Positions 32,993 to 39,791 of a stretch of DNA of 39,791 bases are shown piece after piece. Source of the stretch: Lachnospiraceae bacterium (GTDB taxonomy: Bacteria > Bacteroidota > Bacteroidia > Bacteroidales > Muribaculaceae); assembly GCA_023663655.1 (NCBI GenBank), contig JAMPGZ010000025.1:1-39791 (forward strand), in the 5' to 3' direction. Each line of letters opens with the position of its first letter. Position 1 is the first letter of the stretch. Under the pieces are notes generated by a model. It was not told where the DNA came from and did not search any database. It saw nothing but the letters and a program-made list of their open reading frames with translations. A program made the translations under genes and the position numbers.

Positions 32993-33017
32993 CCGCAAAA
33001 ATTCGTAATTTCGCGGT
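32992..33017 (+). promoter_or_regulatory. Short inverted repeat before the YidE-type transporter gene
   Basis: CCGC-a-AAATT (from 32993) faces AATTT-c-GCGG (to 33016) around CGT. It starts right at the gph stop and contains TAATTTCG, one mismatch from a -7 element. It could be a weak terminator or a promoter-proximal operator. Confidence 0.35.
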
Positions 33018-33050
33018 CTGAATTAAAAATAAAATAGTTAACATCAATTT

Positions 33051-34730
33051 ATGGATTGGATTGTTCAATTACTTCAACCGGGCAATACTGGGCTTGCAAG
33101 CACTATCTTGCTCTATTCATTTGTCATAGCGTTTGGAGTGTATTTGGGAAAAATGAAAATCGGAGGAGTGTCGCTCGGGGTCACTTTTGTGCTGTTCGTC
33201 GGGCTCCTTTTAGGACATTTTGGCTACAAGGTCAATGAAAACGTGTTGCATTTCATCCGAGATTTCGGCTTGATTCTCTTCATCTTCTCTATCGGTCTTC
33301 AAGTGGGTCCGGGTTTTTTCTCCTCTTTCAAAAAAGGAGGAATGAGACTTAATGCCTTGGCAGCTATAATAGTTGCGATCAACGTGATTATCGTTGTGCT
33401 GATATATTATATCGATGGCAACACTTCGATCACAGCTCTTGTGGGCGTGATGTCGGGAGCCGTGACAAATACTCCGGGACTCGGTGCCGCTCAACAGGCT
33501 ATTCTTCAAGTACATCCCGATGCCTACAGTCTTTCAGAGGAGATGGCGATGGGATATGCCGCCGCTTATCCTCTTGGCGTGATCGGTATCATTCTGTCAA
33601 TGTTCATCATCAAGGCAGTGTTCCGCATCAAGATGGACGACGAGATCAAAGAGATTGAAGATGACATGAACGACAATCAGCTCAAGCCCCACATCGTGTC
33701 ATTTGAAGTGACCAATCCGCTTATCGCAGGAAAGAATCTTCAACAGCTCCATGAAATCATCAACTGCAACTTCGTGATTTCACGCGTAAAGGATCAGGAC
33801 GGAAATGTGATAATACCCAATTCCGACACCACCCTGCAACTTAAAGATAAAGTCATAATCGTGATGTCGGCGCAAGACGAGCACAAGTTTGTTGCCGTGA
33901 TCGGTCCTGAGATTGAGATGGACTGGGAAGCGACTCCAAGCCCCGTGGTGTCACGCCGCATTCTCGTTACCAACAGCCACTACAACGGTGTTTCAATCGG
34001 TTCATTGCGGTTACGTGCCGGATATAACCTGAATGCCACCAGAGTGAACCGTGCAGGTGTCGATCTGCTCGCATCTCCCGGACTTCGCCTTCAAGTGGGC
34101 GACCGCATCACTGTAGTGGGACAGGAAGCCGACACAAAGCGTCTCGGCGAAAAACTCGGAAACTCCATGAAGCGTCTCAACGAGCCTAACATGGTAACCC
34201 TGTTCGTGGGAATATTCCTCGGAATCCTCGTAGGTTCAATTCCTATTGCTTTCCCCGGCGTAAGCGTGCCCATGAAGCTCGGCCTCGCAGGAGGACCACT
34301 TGTTGTGGCAATCCTCATAAGCCGTTTCGGTTATAAGATAAAGCTTGTCACCTACACTTCATCATCGGCATCATTGCTCATGAGAGAAATAGGCATCTGC
34401 CTGTTCCTTGCGTCGGTGGGAATCGCTTCAGGCGCCGGATTTGCCGACACTGTGTTCAACCTGACAGGTATGTGGTGGGTAATATGGGGCTTCATCATAA
34501 CCGTGGTTCCGTTGCTTATAGCCGGCTGTATAGGAAGAGGCGTATGGAAACTGAACATTCTCACTATAATGGGTCTCTTCGGAGGCGGCATGACCGACCC
34601 TCCTGCCTTAGCTTATGCCAACAACAGTACCGGTAGCGATGCTCCGGCCGTGGCATACTCTACAGTTTATCCGTTGACTATGTTCCTGCGTGTTGTCGCA
34701 GCACAGGTGCTGGTGCTCTGCTTCGCTTAA
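33051..34730 (+). CDS. YidE/AspT-type putative antiporter with two RCK_C (TrkA_C) domains
   Basis: A 559-residue inner-membrane protein with the AspT/YidE/YbjL duplicated layout. The first membrane block (residues ~10-190) holds FSIGLQVGPGFFSSFKKGG and GAVTNTPGLGAAQQA. Two RCK_C-type soluble domains follow (~215-290, FEVTNPLIAGKNLQQLHEI; ~300-380, ILVTNSHYNGVSIGSLRLRAGYN). The second membrane block (~390-559) mirrors the first (VGIASGAGFADTVF, GGGMTDPPALAYANN). AspT exchanges aspartate for alanine; YidE-type members have no proven substrate. No decarboxylase gene is adjacent, so an aspartate-alanine cycle is not supported. It is followed by a very strong terminator. Confidence 0.88.
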   Translation: MDWIVQLLQPGNTGLASTILLYSFVIAFGVYLGKMKIGGVSLGVTFVLFVGLLLGHFGYKVNENVLHFIRDFGLILFIFSIGLQVGPGFFSSFKKGGMRLNALAAIIVAINVIIVVLIYYIDGNTSITALVGVMSGAVTNTPGLGAAQQAILQVHPDAYSLSEEMAMGYAAAYPLGVIGIILSMFIIKAVFRIKMDDEIKEIEDDMNDNQLKPHIVSFEVTNPLIAGKNLQQLHEIINCNFVISRVKDQDGNVIIPNSDTTLQLKDKVIIVMSAQDEHKFVAVIGPEIEMDWEATPSPVVSRRILVTNSHYNGVSIGSLRLRAGYNLNATRVNRAGVDLLASPGLRLQVGDRITVVGQEADTKRLGEKLGNSMKRLNEPNMVTLFVGIFLGILVGSIPIAFPGVSVPMKLGLAGGPLVVAILISRFGYKIKLVTYTSSSASLLMREIGICLFLASVGIASGAGFADTVFNLTGMWWVIWGFIITVVPLLIAGCIGRGVWKLNILTIMGLFGGGMTDPPALAYANNSTGSDAPAVAYSTVYPLTMFLRVVAAQVLVLCFA

Positions 34731-34750
34731 ATTATAAACCTATTATATGC

Positions 34751-34790
34751 AGAAATCCCCCGGTCGATTGACCGGGGGATTTCTGTTTTT
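34751..34790 (+). terminator. Strong 15-bp rho-independent terminator after the transporter gene
   Basis: The arms 34751-34765 and 34770-34784 are perfectly complementary across a GATT loop, followed by GTTTTT. It separates the transporter from the convergent trxA. Confidence 0.92.
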
Positions 34791-34811
34791 ATTTAATCTA
34801 CAATCAATCCG

Positions 34812-35108
34812 TCACACAAACTCTTTAAGCTTTGCTTCAAGATCGGCAGCCGAATGAACACCGGCAGCTCTCCACTTCACTTCGCCATCCTTAAAGATGA
34901 TCAATGTAGGCACTGATTGCACTCGGTATTCCGCCGACAGTTCCTGATTCTTGTCGACATCAATCTTAACGATTGTTACCGTATCGCCCACCGACGCTTT
35001 AAGCTGTTCAAGGATGGGATGCATCATTTTACATGGACCACACCAAGTGGCATAGAAATCAACCAATGTTGGCTTGGAATTTTTGATAATATCAGTAAAT
35101 TCACTCAT
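34812..35108 (-). CDS. trxA: Thioredoxin
   Basis: A 98-residue cytoplasmic thioredoxin with the redox site WCGPCK (Cys23, Cys26), preceded by TLVDFYAT and followed by the buried cis-proline segment SVPTLIIF. It reduces disulfides in proteins such as peroxiredoxins (a Tpx is encoded at 17268-17765). At 98 residues it is slightly shorter than Escherichia coli TrxA (109), missing some of the N-terminal strand. It is divergent from dapA with about 100 bases between the starts, and convergent with the transporter gene across a strong hairpin. Confidence 0.95.
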   Translation of the reverse strand: MSEFTDIIKNSKPTLVDFYATWCGPCKMMHPILEQLKASVGDTVTIVKIDVDKNQELSAEYRVQSVPTLIIFKDGEVKWRAAGVHSAADLEAKLKEFV

Positions 35109-35177
35109 AATATTAAATTTTTAAACATCTGTCATTATAACATTATAGAGAGTTATTGTGTTCACCATAAAAATTCG

Positions 35178-35185
35178 TATCTTTG
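35178..35185 (+). promoter_or_regulatory. -7 promoter element of dapA
   Basis: TATCTTTG is an exact TAnnTTTG, 27 bases before the dapA start, the same octamer as at the ychF promoter. Confidence 0.65.
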
Positions 35186-35212
35186 TAGAGAAAAGTATCA
35201 CAAAGTTACTAT

Positions 35213-36097
35213 ATGGCCCGATTAAGTTTAAAAGGCATGGGAGTGGCATTGATCACGCCCTTTAAATCAGACAAGTCAATAGATTTTGACGCATTTGCGC
35301 GCTTGCTCGAATATCAGATAAAGAATGGCGTAGACTATCTGGTCGTTCTCGGCACAACCGCCGAAACGCCTACATTGACTGCGGAAGAACGCAAGCAGGT
35401 CAGAGAATTTGTGGCAAACCGTGTTGCCGGAAGAGTGCCGTTGGTGCTCGGCATAGGCGGAAACAACACAATGGGTGTGATCGATGAGATACTGCACACC
35501 GACCTCAGCCCGTTCAGCGCGATTCTGTCAGTAGTCCCCTACTACAACAAGCCGTCGCAGGAAGGAATCTATCAGCACTACAAGGCAATTGTGGAGGCGT
35601 CGCCGCTCCCAATCATTCTATATAATGTTCCGGGACGCACAGGAGTCAACATGACCGCCGCCACCACATTGAAACTCGCCAAAGAATTTCCTAATATAAT
35701 AGGCGTGAAGGAAGCGTCAGGCAACATCTCGCAGATGGACGATATAATAAAGAACAAGCCTGAGGATTTCATGGTCATATCCGGAGATGACGGCATCACA
35801 TTCCCGCTCATAACATTAGGCGCCGTGGGCGTGATTTCGGTGATCGGAAATGCCTTCCCCCGTGAATTTTCAAGGATGGTGCGTCTCGCCCTCCATGGAG
35901 ATTACAACAGGGCGCTGCTCATTCACCACCGTTTCACCGAGCTGTTCAGCCTGCTGTTTGTTGACGGCAATCCTGCCGGTGTCAAGTGTCTGCTTCATGC
36001 CATGGGATTCATTGAAAACGAACTGCGTCTGCCGTTAGTCCCGACAAGAATCACCACCTACGAGCAGATTCGCCGCGTGCTTGAAAGCCTCGGTTAA
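35213..36097 (+). CDS. dapA: 4-hydroxy-tetrahydrodipicolinate synthase
   Basis: A 294-residue class I aldolase-fold enzyme. It condenses pyruvate with aspartate semialdehyde in the first step specific to lysine and diaminopimelate synthesis. The Schiff-base Lys166 lies in IIGVKEASGN. The proton-relay residues are Thr48-Thr49 (LGTTAETPTL), Tyr111 (VVPYYNKPSQ) and Tyr137 (ILYNVPGRTG). Arg142 binds the substrate carboxylate. Length is typical (~292). It has its own promoter and is followed by a bidirectional terminator shared with feoAB. Confidence 0.97.
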   Translation: MARLSLKGMGVALITPFKSDKSIDFDAFARLLEYQIKNGVDYLVVLGTTAETPTLTAEERKQVREFVANRVAGRVPLVLGIGGNNTMGVIDEILHTDLSPFSAILSVVPYYNKPSQEGIYQHYKAIVEASPLPIILYNVPGRTGVNMTAATTLKLAKEFPNIIGVKEASGNISQMDDIIKNKPEDFMVISGDDGITFPLITLGAVGVISVIGNAFPREFSRMVRLALHGDYNRALLIHHRFTELFSLLFVDGNPAGVKCLLHAMGFIENELRLPLVPTRITTYEQIRRVLESLG

Positions 36098-36113
36098 AAA
36101 TCAGCACATTGAT

Positions 36114-36163
36114 ATAAAAAAACGCGAGGGTATATGCCGAAACATATATCCTCGCTGTTTTTG
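36114..36163. terminator. Bidirectional terminator between dapA and feoAB
   Basis: GCGAGGGTATATG (36124-36136) pairs with CATATATCCTCGC (36143-36155), with one mismatch. A-runs lie to the left and T-runs to the right, so it can end both convergent transcripts. Confidence 0.85.
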
Positions 36164-36178
36164 TAACACATTCAGGAT

Positions 36179-38593
36179 CTACACCAATATGGCGATGTTA
36201 TAGACTATATAGGCAACGCCCCATGCCACAAGTGTGTTGTAGATTATAGAGAAAGCTCCGTATTTCCAACTTCCCGTCTCCTTGACTATAGCCACTACCG
36301 TAGCCATGCAGGGGAAATAAAGCAGCACGAAAACCATGAGACTCAATGCCGATGCCGGGGTGAAATCAGGATGCCCCGTGACAGGATTAGGTTTAGTCAA
36401 TCTCACTGAAAGAGATGCGTCGTCGATCTCTTCATTGCCGGAATACAATACGCCGAGAGTAGATACCACAATCTCCTTTGCCGGCGCTCCTGCCAAAGCG
36501 GCAACAGTCGAGCGCCAATGGAAACCGAGAGGCTCCATGACCGGATTCACAGCCTTGCCTATCATCTCAAGATAAGAATCGCGTGAGGTGTCGATTGTGG
36601 AATCATCGGCTATCATCGCAGCCTCAAATTCAGGCGTGGAAGCCTGTTCATTGTGGAGCGGGAAATAGTTCAACGCCCACACTATCACACTGGCGAAAAG
36701 GATTATGCCCCCCATCTTTTTCAGATATTGTTCGCCCTTTCCCCACATGTGACGGAGCGAGGCTTTAAATGTGGGAAGGCGGTAAGGCGGCAATTCCATC
36801 ACGAACGGAGTCTCATCAGCCTTAAACCAGAATCGGCGGAGCATTCTTGCCGTAATCACCGCGACAAAAATGCCAAGCAGATATATGCCCAAGAACACAA
36901 GGCTCGCGTGCTTGCTGAAGAATGTGCCTACAAGAAGCACATATATAGGCAGACGCGCAGAGCAAGACATAAACGGATTTATCAGCACGGTTATTATGCG
37001 GCTGCTGCGGCTTTCAATCGCACGTGCCGACATGATAGCCGGGACATTGCATCCAAATCCCATCACAAGAGGAATAAAAGACTTTCCGTGAAGCCCTACC
37101 TTATGCATTATCTTGTCCATGATGAACGCCGCCCGTGCCATGTAGCCCGAGTCCTCCATGAATGAAATGAAAAAGTAAAGGATAAGGATATTGGGCAGGA
37201 ATACAATTACTCCGCCTACTCCGCCTATTATGCCGTCGGCTATCAAATCCTTGAGCGGGCCATCGGGCATCATCACCTGAACAGCTTCGGATATCTTAGC
37301 CACAAGCCATTCAATCCATTCCATTGGATAAGATCCGATCTCAAAGGTACACCAGAATATAAAAAGCATAATCACAAGGAATATGGGAAACCCGAACAGC
37401 TTGCTCGTGACAAATGAGTCGATAATCCTCGTGGTCTTGGCTTCGTCATGTTCCTTCTTGTGCTTGAACGTCTCGGCGAGAGCTCCGGCGATGAAGCCGT
37501 ATTTCTCATTGGCTATGAGCGATGTCACGTCCTCTTTTGTGTCACGCTCAATTCTCGCCACCTCTTCATCACGCGCTATGCTTATCTTTTCATAATCGAG
37601 CGACGTCTTCAACATCTTCTGCGCTTCATCGTCATGCTCCAGCATCTTTATGGCAAGGTAGCGGGGAGAGAAATGCACTCCCACAGCCGCGTCGGCTTTT
37701 ATCATGTCCTTGATGCGGCTCACTCCCGTCTCCAATTCATGTCCGAGATTGACGTGAATGTGGCGCACCGCCTTATCGCGTCCTTCATATACGCGGATGA
37801 CTGTATCAAACAGCGCGTTCATCCCCTCTCCGTTACGCGACACCGTAGGTACGATAGGCACACCTATCATCTCTCCGAGAAGTTTGTAGTCCACCGAACT
37901 CCCCGACCGCTCAAGCTCGTCATACATATTCAGGGCTATGACCATCGACCGGTCCATATCGATAAGCTCGGTAGTGAGATAAAGATTTCTTTCAAGATTG
38001 GACGCAACGACCACATTGATTATCACGTCGGGCATCTCGTCGCGCAAATACCGCCTCACATAAAGCTCCTCAGGGGAATAACATGACAGCGAGTAAGTGC
38101 CCGGCAGATCCACTATATTGAAATCATAACCTCCATACTTGAAGTGCCCCTGCTTGGCATCGACAGTGACACCGCTATAATTTCCCACGTGTTCCTTGGA
38201 TCCGGAAGCGGCGTTGAACAGCGAGGTCTTTCCGCAATTGGGATTGCCTATCAACGCCACGTTTATAGTGCGGGATTTGCCCTTGTAATGCTCTACTACA
38301 GGCATGGATCCGGCATCATCATCGGCTATGGTATTAATGTGGCTGAACACCGGCAGATTATCATCCTGCGGCAATGGAAGAATCTCGACCATTTCAGCCT
38401 CGCTACGCCTCAGGGAGAGTTCATACCCCATGATACTGTACTTTATGGGATCCCGCAACGGGGCGTTAAGCAATGACTTTATCACCTGTCCTTTCACAAA
38501 TCCCATTTCAATCACACGCTTGCGAAAAGCGCCGTGTCCCAGGATTTTAACTACTATTCCGGATTCCCCGGTTTTAAGTTCCGACAGCCTCAT
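36179..38593 (-). CDS. feoB: FeoA-FeoB fusion ferrous iron transporter
   Basis: An 804-residue inner-membrane Fe(II) importer. Residues 1-~73 are a FeoA SH3-like domain (MRLSELKTGESGIVVKILG, YSIMGYELSLRRSEAEMVEI), fused to FeoB as in many Bacteroidales. The G domain has G1 GNPNCGKTS (116-124), G3 DLPG (162-165) and G4 NMYD (222-225). A GDI-like helical spacer follows. The membrane part carries two Gate motifs (VIMLFIFWCTFEIGSYP, and later SVIVWALNYFP) and the conserved CNVPAIM and SCSARLPIY cysteines (PLVMGFGCNVPAI, PFMSCSARLP). It needs no separate FeoA. FeoC is not seen. The neighbouring ABC ATPase gene on the same strand hints at an iron or cobalamin locus. Confidence 0.97.
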   Translation of the reverse strand: MRLSELKTGESGIVVKILGHGAFRKRVIEMGFVKGQVIKSLLNAPLRDPIKYSIMGYELSLRRSEAEMVEILPLPQDDNLPVFSHINTIADDDAGSMPVVEHYKGKSRTINVALIGNPNCGKTSLFNAASGSKEHVGNYSGVTVDAKQGHFKYGGYDFNIVDLPGTYSLSCYSPEELYVRRYLRDEMPDVIINVVVASNLERNLYLTTELIDMDRSMVIALNMYDELERSGSSVDYKLLGEMIGVPIVPTVSRNGEGMNALFDTVIRVYEGRDKAVRHIHVNLGHELETGVSRIKDMIKADAAVGVHFSPRYLAIKMLEHDDEAQKMLKTSLDYEKISIARDEEVARIERDTKEDVTSLIANEKYGFIAGALAETFKHKKEHDEAKTTRIIDSFVTSKLFGFPIFLVIMLFIFWCTFEIGSYPMEWIEWLVAKISEAVQVMMPDGPLKDLIADGIIGGVGGVIVFLPNILILYFFISFMEDSGYMARAAFIMDKIMHKVGLHGKSFIPLVMGFGCNVPAIMSARAIESRSSRIITVLINPFMSCSARLPIYVLLVGTFFSKHASLVFLGIYLLGIFVAVITARMLRRFWFKADETPFVMELPPYRLPTFKASLRHMWGKGEQYLKKMGGIILFASVIVWALNYFPLHNEQASTPEFEAAMIADDSTIDTSRDSYLEMIGKAVNPVMEPLGFHWRSTVAALAGAPAKEIVVSTLGVLYSGNEEIDDASLSVRLTKPNPVTGHPDFTPASALSLMVFVLLYFPCMATVVAIVKETGSWKYGAFSIIYNTLVAWGVAYIVYNIAILV

Positions 38594-38769
38594 ATATTAT
38601 GCTACGTTAATTCTATTTGTGAAAATTAATGCAAATATCATAATTTCCCCTGAGATTAGGATAAAAATAGCTCCCTTTTATTTAAACTCAGTATAAATAA
38701 TAACACATTTTAACGCATCATACCGATGTCAGAACAACAGAAATCAATAATCCTGGAAATCATATCACA

Positions 38770-39549
38770 TCAAGAAATCAGAAACCGCATACTCTCCCTG
38801 TCGAAACTGACACATCCTTTATCAAAATAGCGGTTCAGGGTTCCGTCGCAGGCAAGATCGCGGATATTACCGGAAGTCACTCCCTGCACATTGTCCATCA
38901 GAATAAGTTTATCGGCTATCTGGAATGCTATTTCCAAGTCATGAGTAGATAAAAACACCGTTTTATTCTTACTCTGGGCAAGCGACTTAAGGAGTTTCAT
39001 TATCTCAGCCTTGCTCGGATAATCAAGAAACGCAGTCGGCTCGTCAAGTATTATCACCGGCGTTTCCTGTGCTATAGCTTTGGCAATCATGGCTTTCTGC
39101 CTCTCTCCATCAGAGAGCGAAGTCACGTTCCTGTCAGAAAGTTCCGAAATACCTACAAGATTCAACGATTCCTCTACGACAGCCTTATCCCGTGCCGAAA
39201 GAGAACCCCAAAAATCGGCATAAGGGCTTCGCCCGAGCCCGACAAGTTCGCTGACTGTCATATTTTCTACATTTATCCTCTCGGTGAGCACCACACTTAC
39301 AGTTTTCGCCAAATCCATACCCGAATATGAACTCAACGATTTTCCTGCAATAATGACATCTCCCGCGAGCGGCGGCAAAAAGCCCGATAATGTCTTCATA
39401 AGCGTGGACTTTCCGGCTCCATTCGGACCGATGAGGCATATCAATTCTCCGGCATCAAGCGAGAGCGATATGCCTTCCTCAATCACCCGGTCTCCCTTAT
39501 TGGTGCGATAACCGATAGTAAGCATTTCGGTGCATAAAGATACAGCCAT
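38770..39549 (-). CDS. Iron-chelate/cobalamin-type ABC transporter ATPase (FecE/BtuD-like), orphan
   Basis: A 259-residue ABC ATPase. Walker A is GPNGAGKST (41-49), the Q-loop region is VVLTERI, the signature is LSDGE (145-149), Walker B is VIILDEP (165-171), and the switch His is in STHDLE. The length and the GRSPYADFWG segment after the Q-loop are typical of siderophore, heme or vitamin B12 importers (FecE/FhuC/BtuD/HmuV). In such operons the ATPase follows a FecCD-type permease and a binding protein. Here nothing in the ~240 bases upstream encodes one, so it stands alone with its own promoter. It probably serves a permease encoded elsewhere, or was separated by rearrangement. Confidence 0.9.
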   Translation of the reverse strand: MAVSLCTEMLTIGYRTNKGDRVIEEGISLSLDAGELICLIGPNGAGKSTLMKTLSGFLPPLAGDVIIAGKSLSSYSGMDLAKTVSVVLTERINVENMTVSELVGLGRSPYADFWGSLSARDKAVVEESLNLVGISELSDRNVTSLSDGERQKAMIAKAIAQETPVIILDEPTAFLDYPSKAEIMKLLKSLAQSKNKTVFLSTHDLEIAFQIADKLILMDNVQGVTSGNIRDLACDGTLNRYFDKGCVSFDRESMRFLIS

Positions 39550-39573
39550 AGATCAATATTTTTATATCGACCA

Positions 39574-39581
39574 CAAAATTA
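39574..39581 (-). promoter_or_regulatory. -7 promoter element of the ABC ATPase gene
   Basis: The minus strand reads TAATTTTG, an exact TAnnTTTG, 25 bases before the ATPase start. This supports independent transcription of the orphan ATPase. Confidence 0.6.
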
Positions 39582-39791
39582 ATCCTTTTTTCGCACTAAT
39601 CGAAAATTATATTGAAGCATAGTTTAATGGCATTAGCAATATGGCAATACGGCAATGCTCTTGTCGGTGTGAACCGCAAGAGTACAATTATGAACCGTAT
39701 GTTTTTTGTGGGCAGGGTGTGTCGTCGGGAGCCCTCGGGGCGTATGGGGAATGAATGCGTATCCCCGAAACCGGTAGTGACGGCAGCTTCG
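39582..39791 (+). mobile_element. GC-rich window edge, possible group II intron 5' end from 39717
   Basis: A stem CTCTTG/CAAGAG with an inner CGGT-GTGA-ACCG (near 39659-39683) is followed by GTGTG at 39717-39721, the GUGYG start of group II introns. Behind it CGTC and CGG pair with CCG and GACG further on, as in the base of intron domain I, and the sequence becomes GC-rich. No intron-encoded protein is visible before the window ends, and domains V and VI would lie outside. A frame of 34 codons from 39690 is open to the edge but is not recognisable as a protein. The intron reading is a hypothesis. Confidence 0.3.

Noticed and set aside
1-39791. CRISPR arrays, tRNA genes and intact insertion sequences
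   Set aside because: No regularly spaced direct repeats, no cloverleaf with T-loop and anticodon arm, and no transposase reading frame were seen.

Overview
The window looks like a chromosomal segment of a gut-type Bacteroidales (phylum Bacteroidota). Supporting signs are Bacteroidota -7 promoter elements of the form TAnnTTTG upstream of several genes, a FeoA-FeoB fusion, a Rho factor with a very long disordered N-terminal region, a lipoprotein TamA homologue, a TonB-dependent receptor with a carboxypeptidase-like N-terminal domain, and many lipoproteins. Muribaculaceae is a plausible family, but that is a guess. I found no tRNA, rRNA, CRISPR array, phage genes or intact insertion sequence.

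Layout. 1-689: GC-rich edge with no convincing gene. 690-2922: three glycosyltransferases joined by ATGA overlaps, probably for a surface glycan. 3233-3706: a lipoprotein with an acidic surface-export-like tail after its Cys. 3874-9402 (minus): a secreted GH13 amylase-like enzyme, then a TonB-dependent receptor with a PH-like membrane protein. 9495-11888: an acidic-linker protein translationally coupled to rsmI, then a coiled-coil lipoprotein. 12327-13796: an Abi-like HEPN protein and a lipoprotein. 13951-14625 (minus): a TonB-C-terminal/WG-repeat lipoprotein. 14857-17765: ychF, a degenerate thioredoxin-fold protein and tpx. 17762-19690 (minus): a deoxy-amino-sugar cassette with one aminotransferase between two different FdtA-like cupins. 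19829-20014 (minus): a 61-residue basic protein. 20340-25272 (minus): a four-gene run of two rhomboid proteases, an endonuclease/exonuclease/phosphatase-fold membrane protein and an M3 peptidase lipoprotein. 25467-26375: HU and a small beta-barrel protein. 26433-27761: a long non-coding interval holding a dense run of hairpins. 27967-34730: rho, tamL, a gph-type phosphatase and a YidE/AspT-type transporter. 34812-39549: trxA, dapA, feoAB and an orphan iron/cobalamin-type ABC ATPase. 39582-39791: another GC-rich edge whose last bases resemble a group II intron 5' end.

Themes. Most of the window is envelope biology (surface glycans, lipoproteins, outer-membrane insertion, TonB-linked uptake, intramembrane proteolysis), with scattered housekeeping genes (rsmI, ychF, hup, rho, trxA, dapA). 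The places most worth a second look are the hairpin-dense interval before rho, the paired FdtA-like cupins of which one has lost a catalytic-type histidine, the Abi/HEPN gene with a hairpin in its leader, and a perfect 13-bp inverted repeat set into the ychF promoter.
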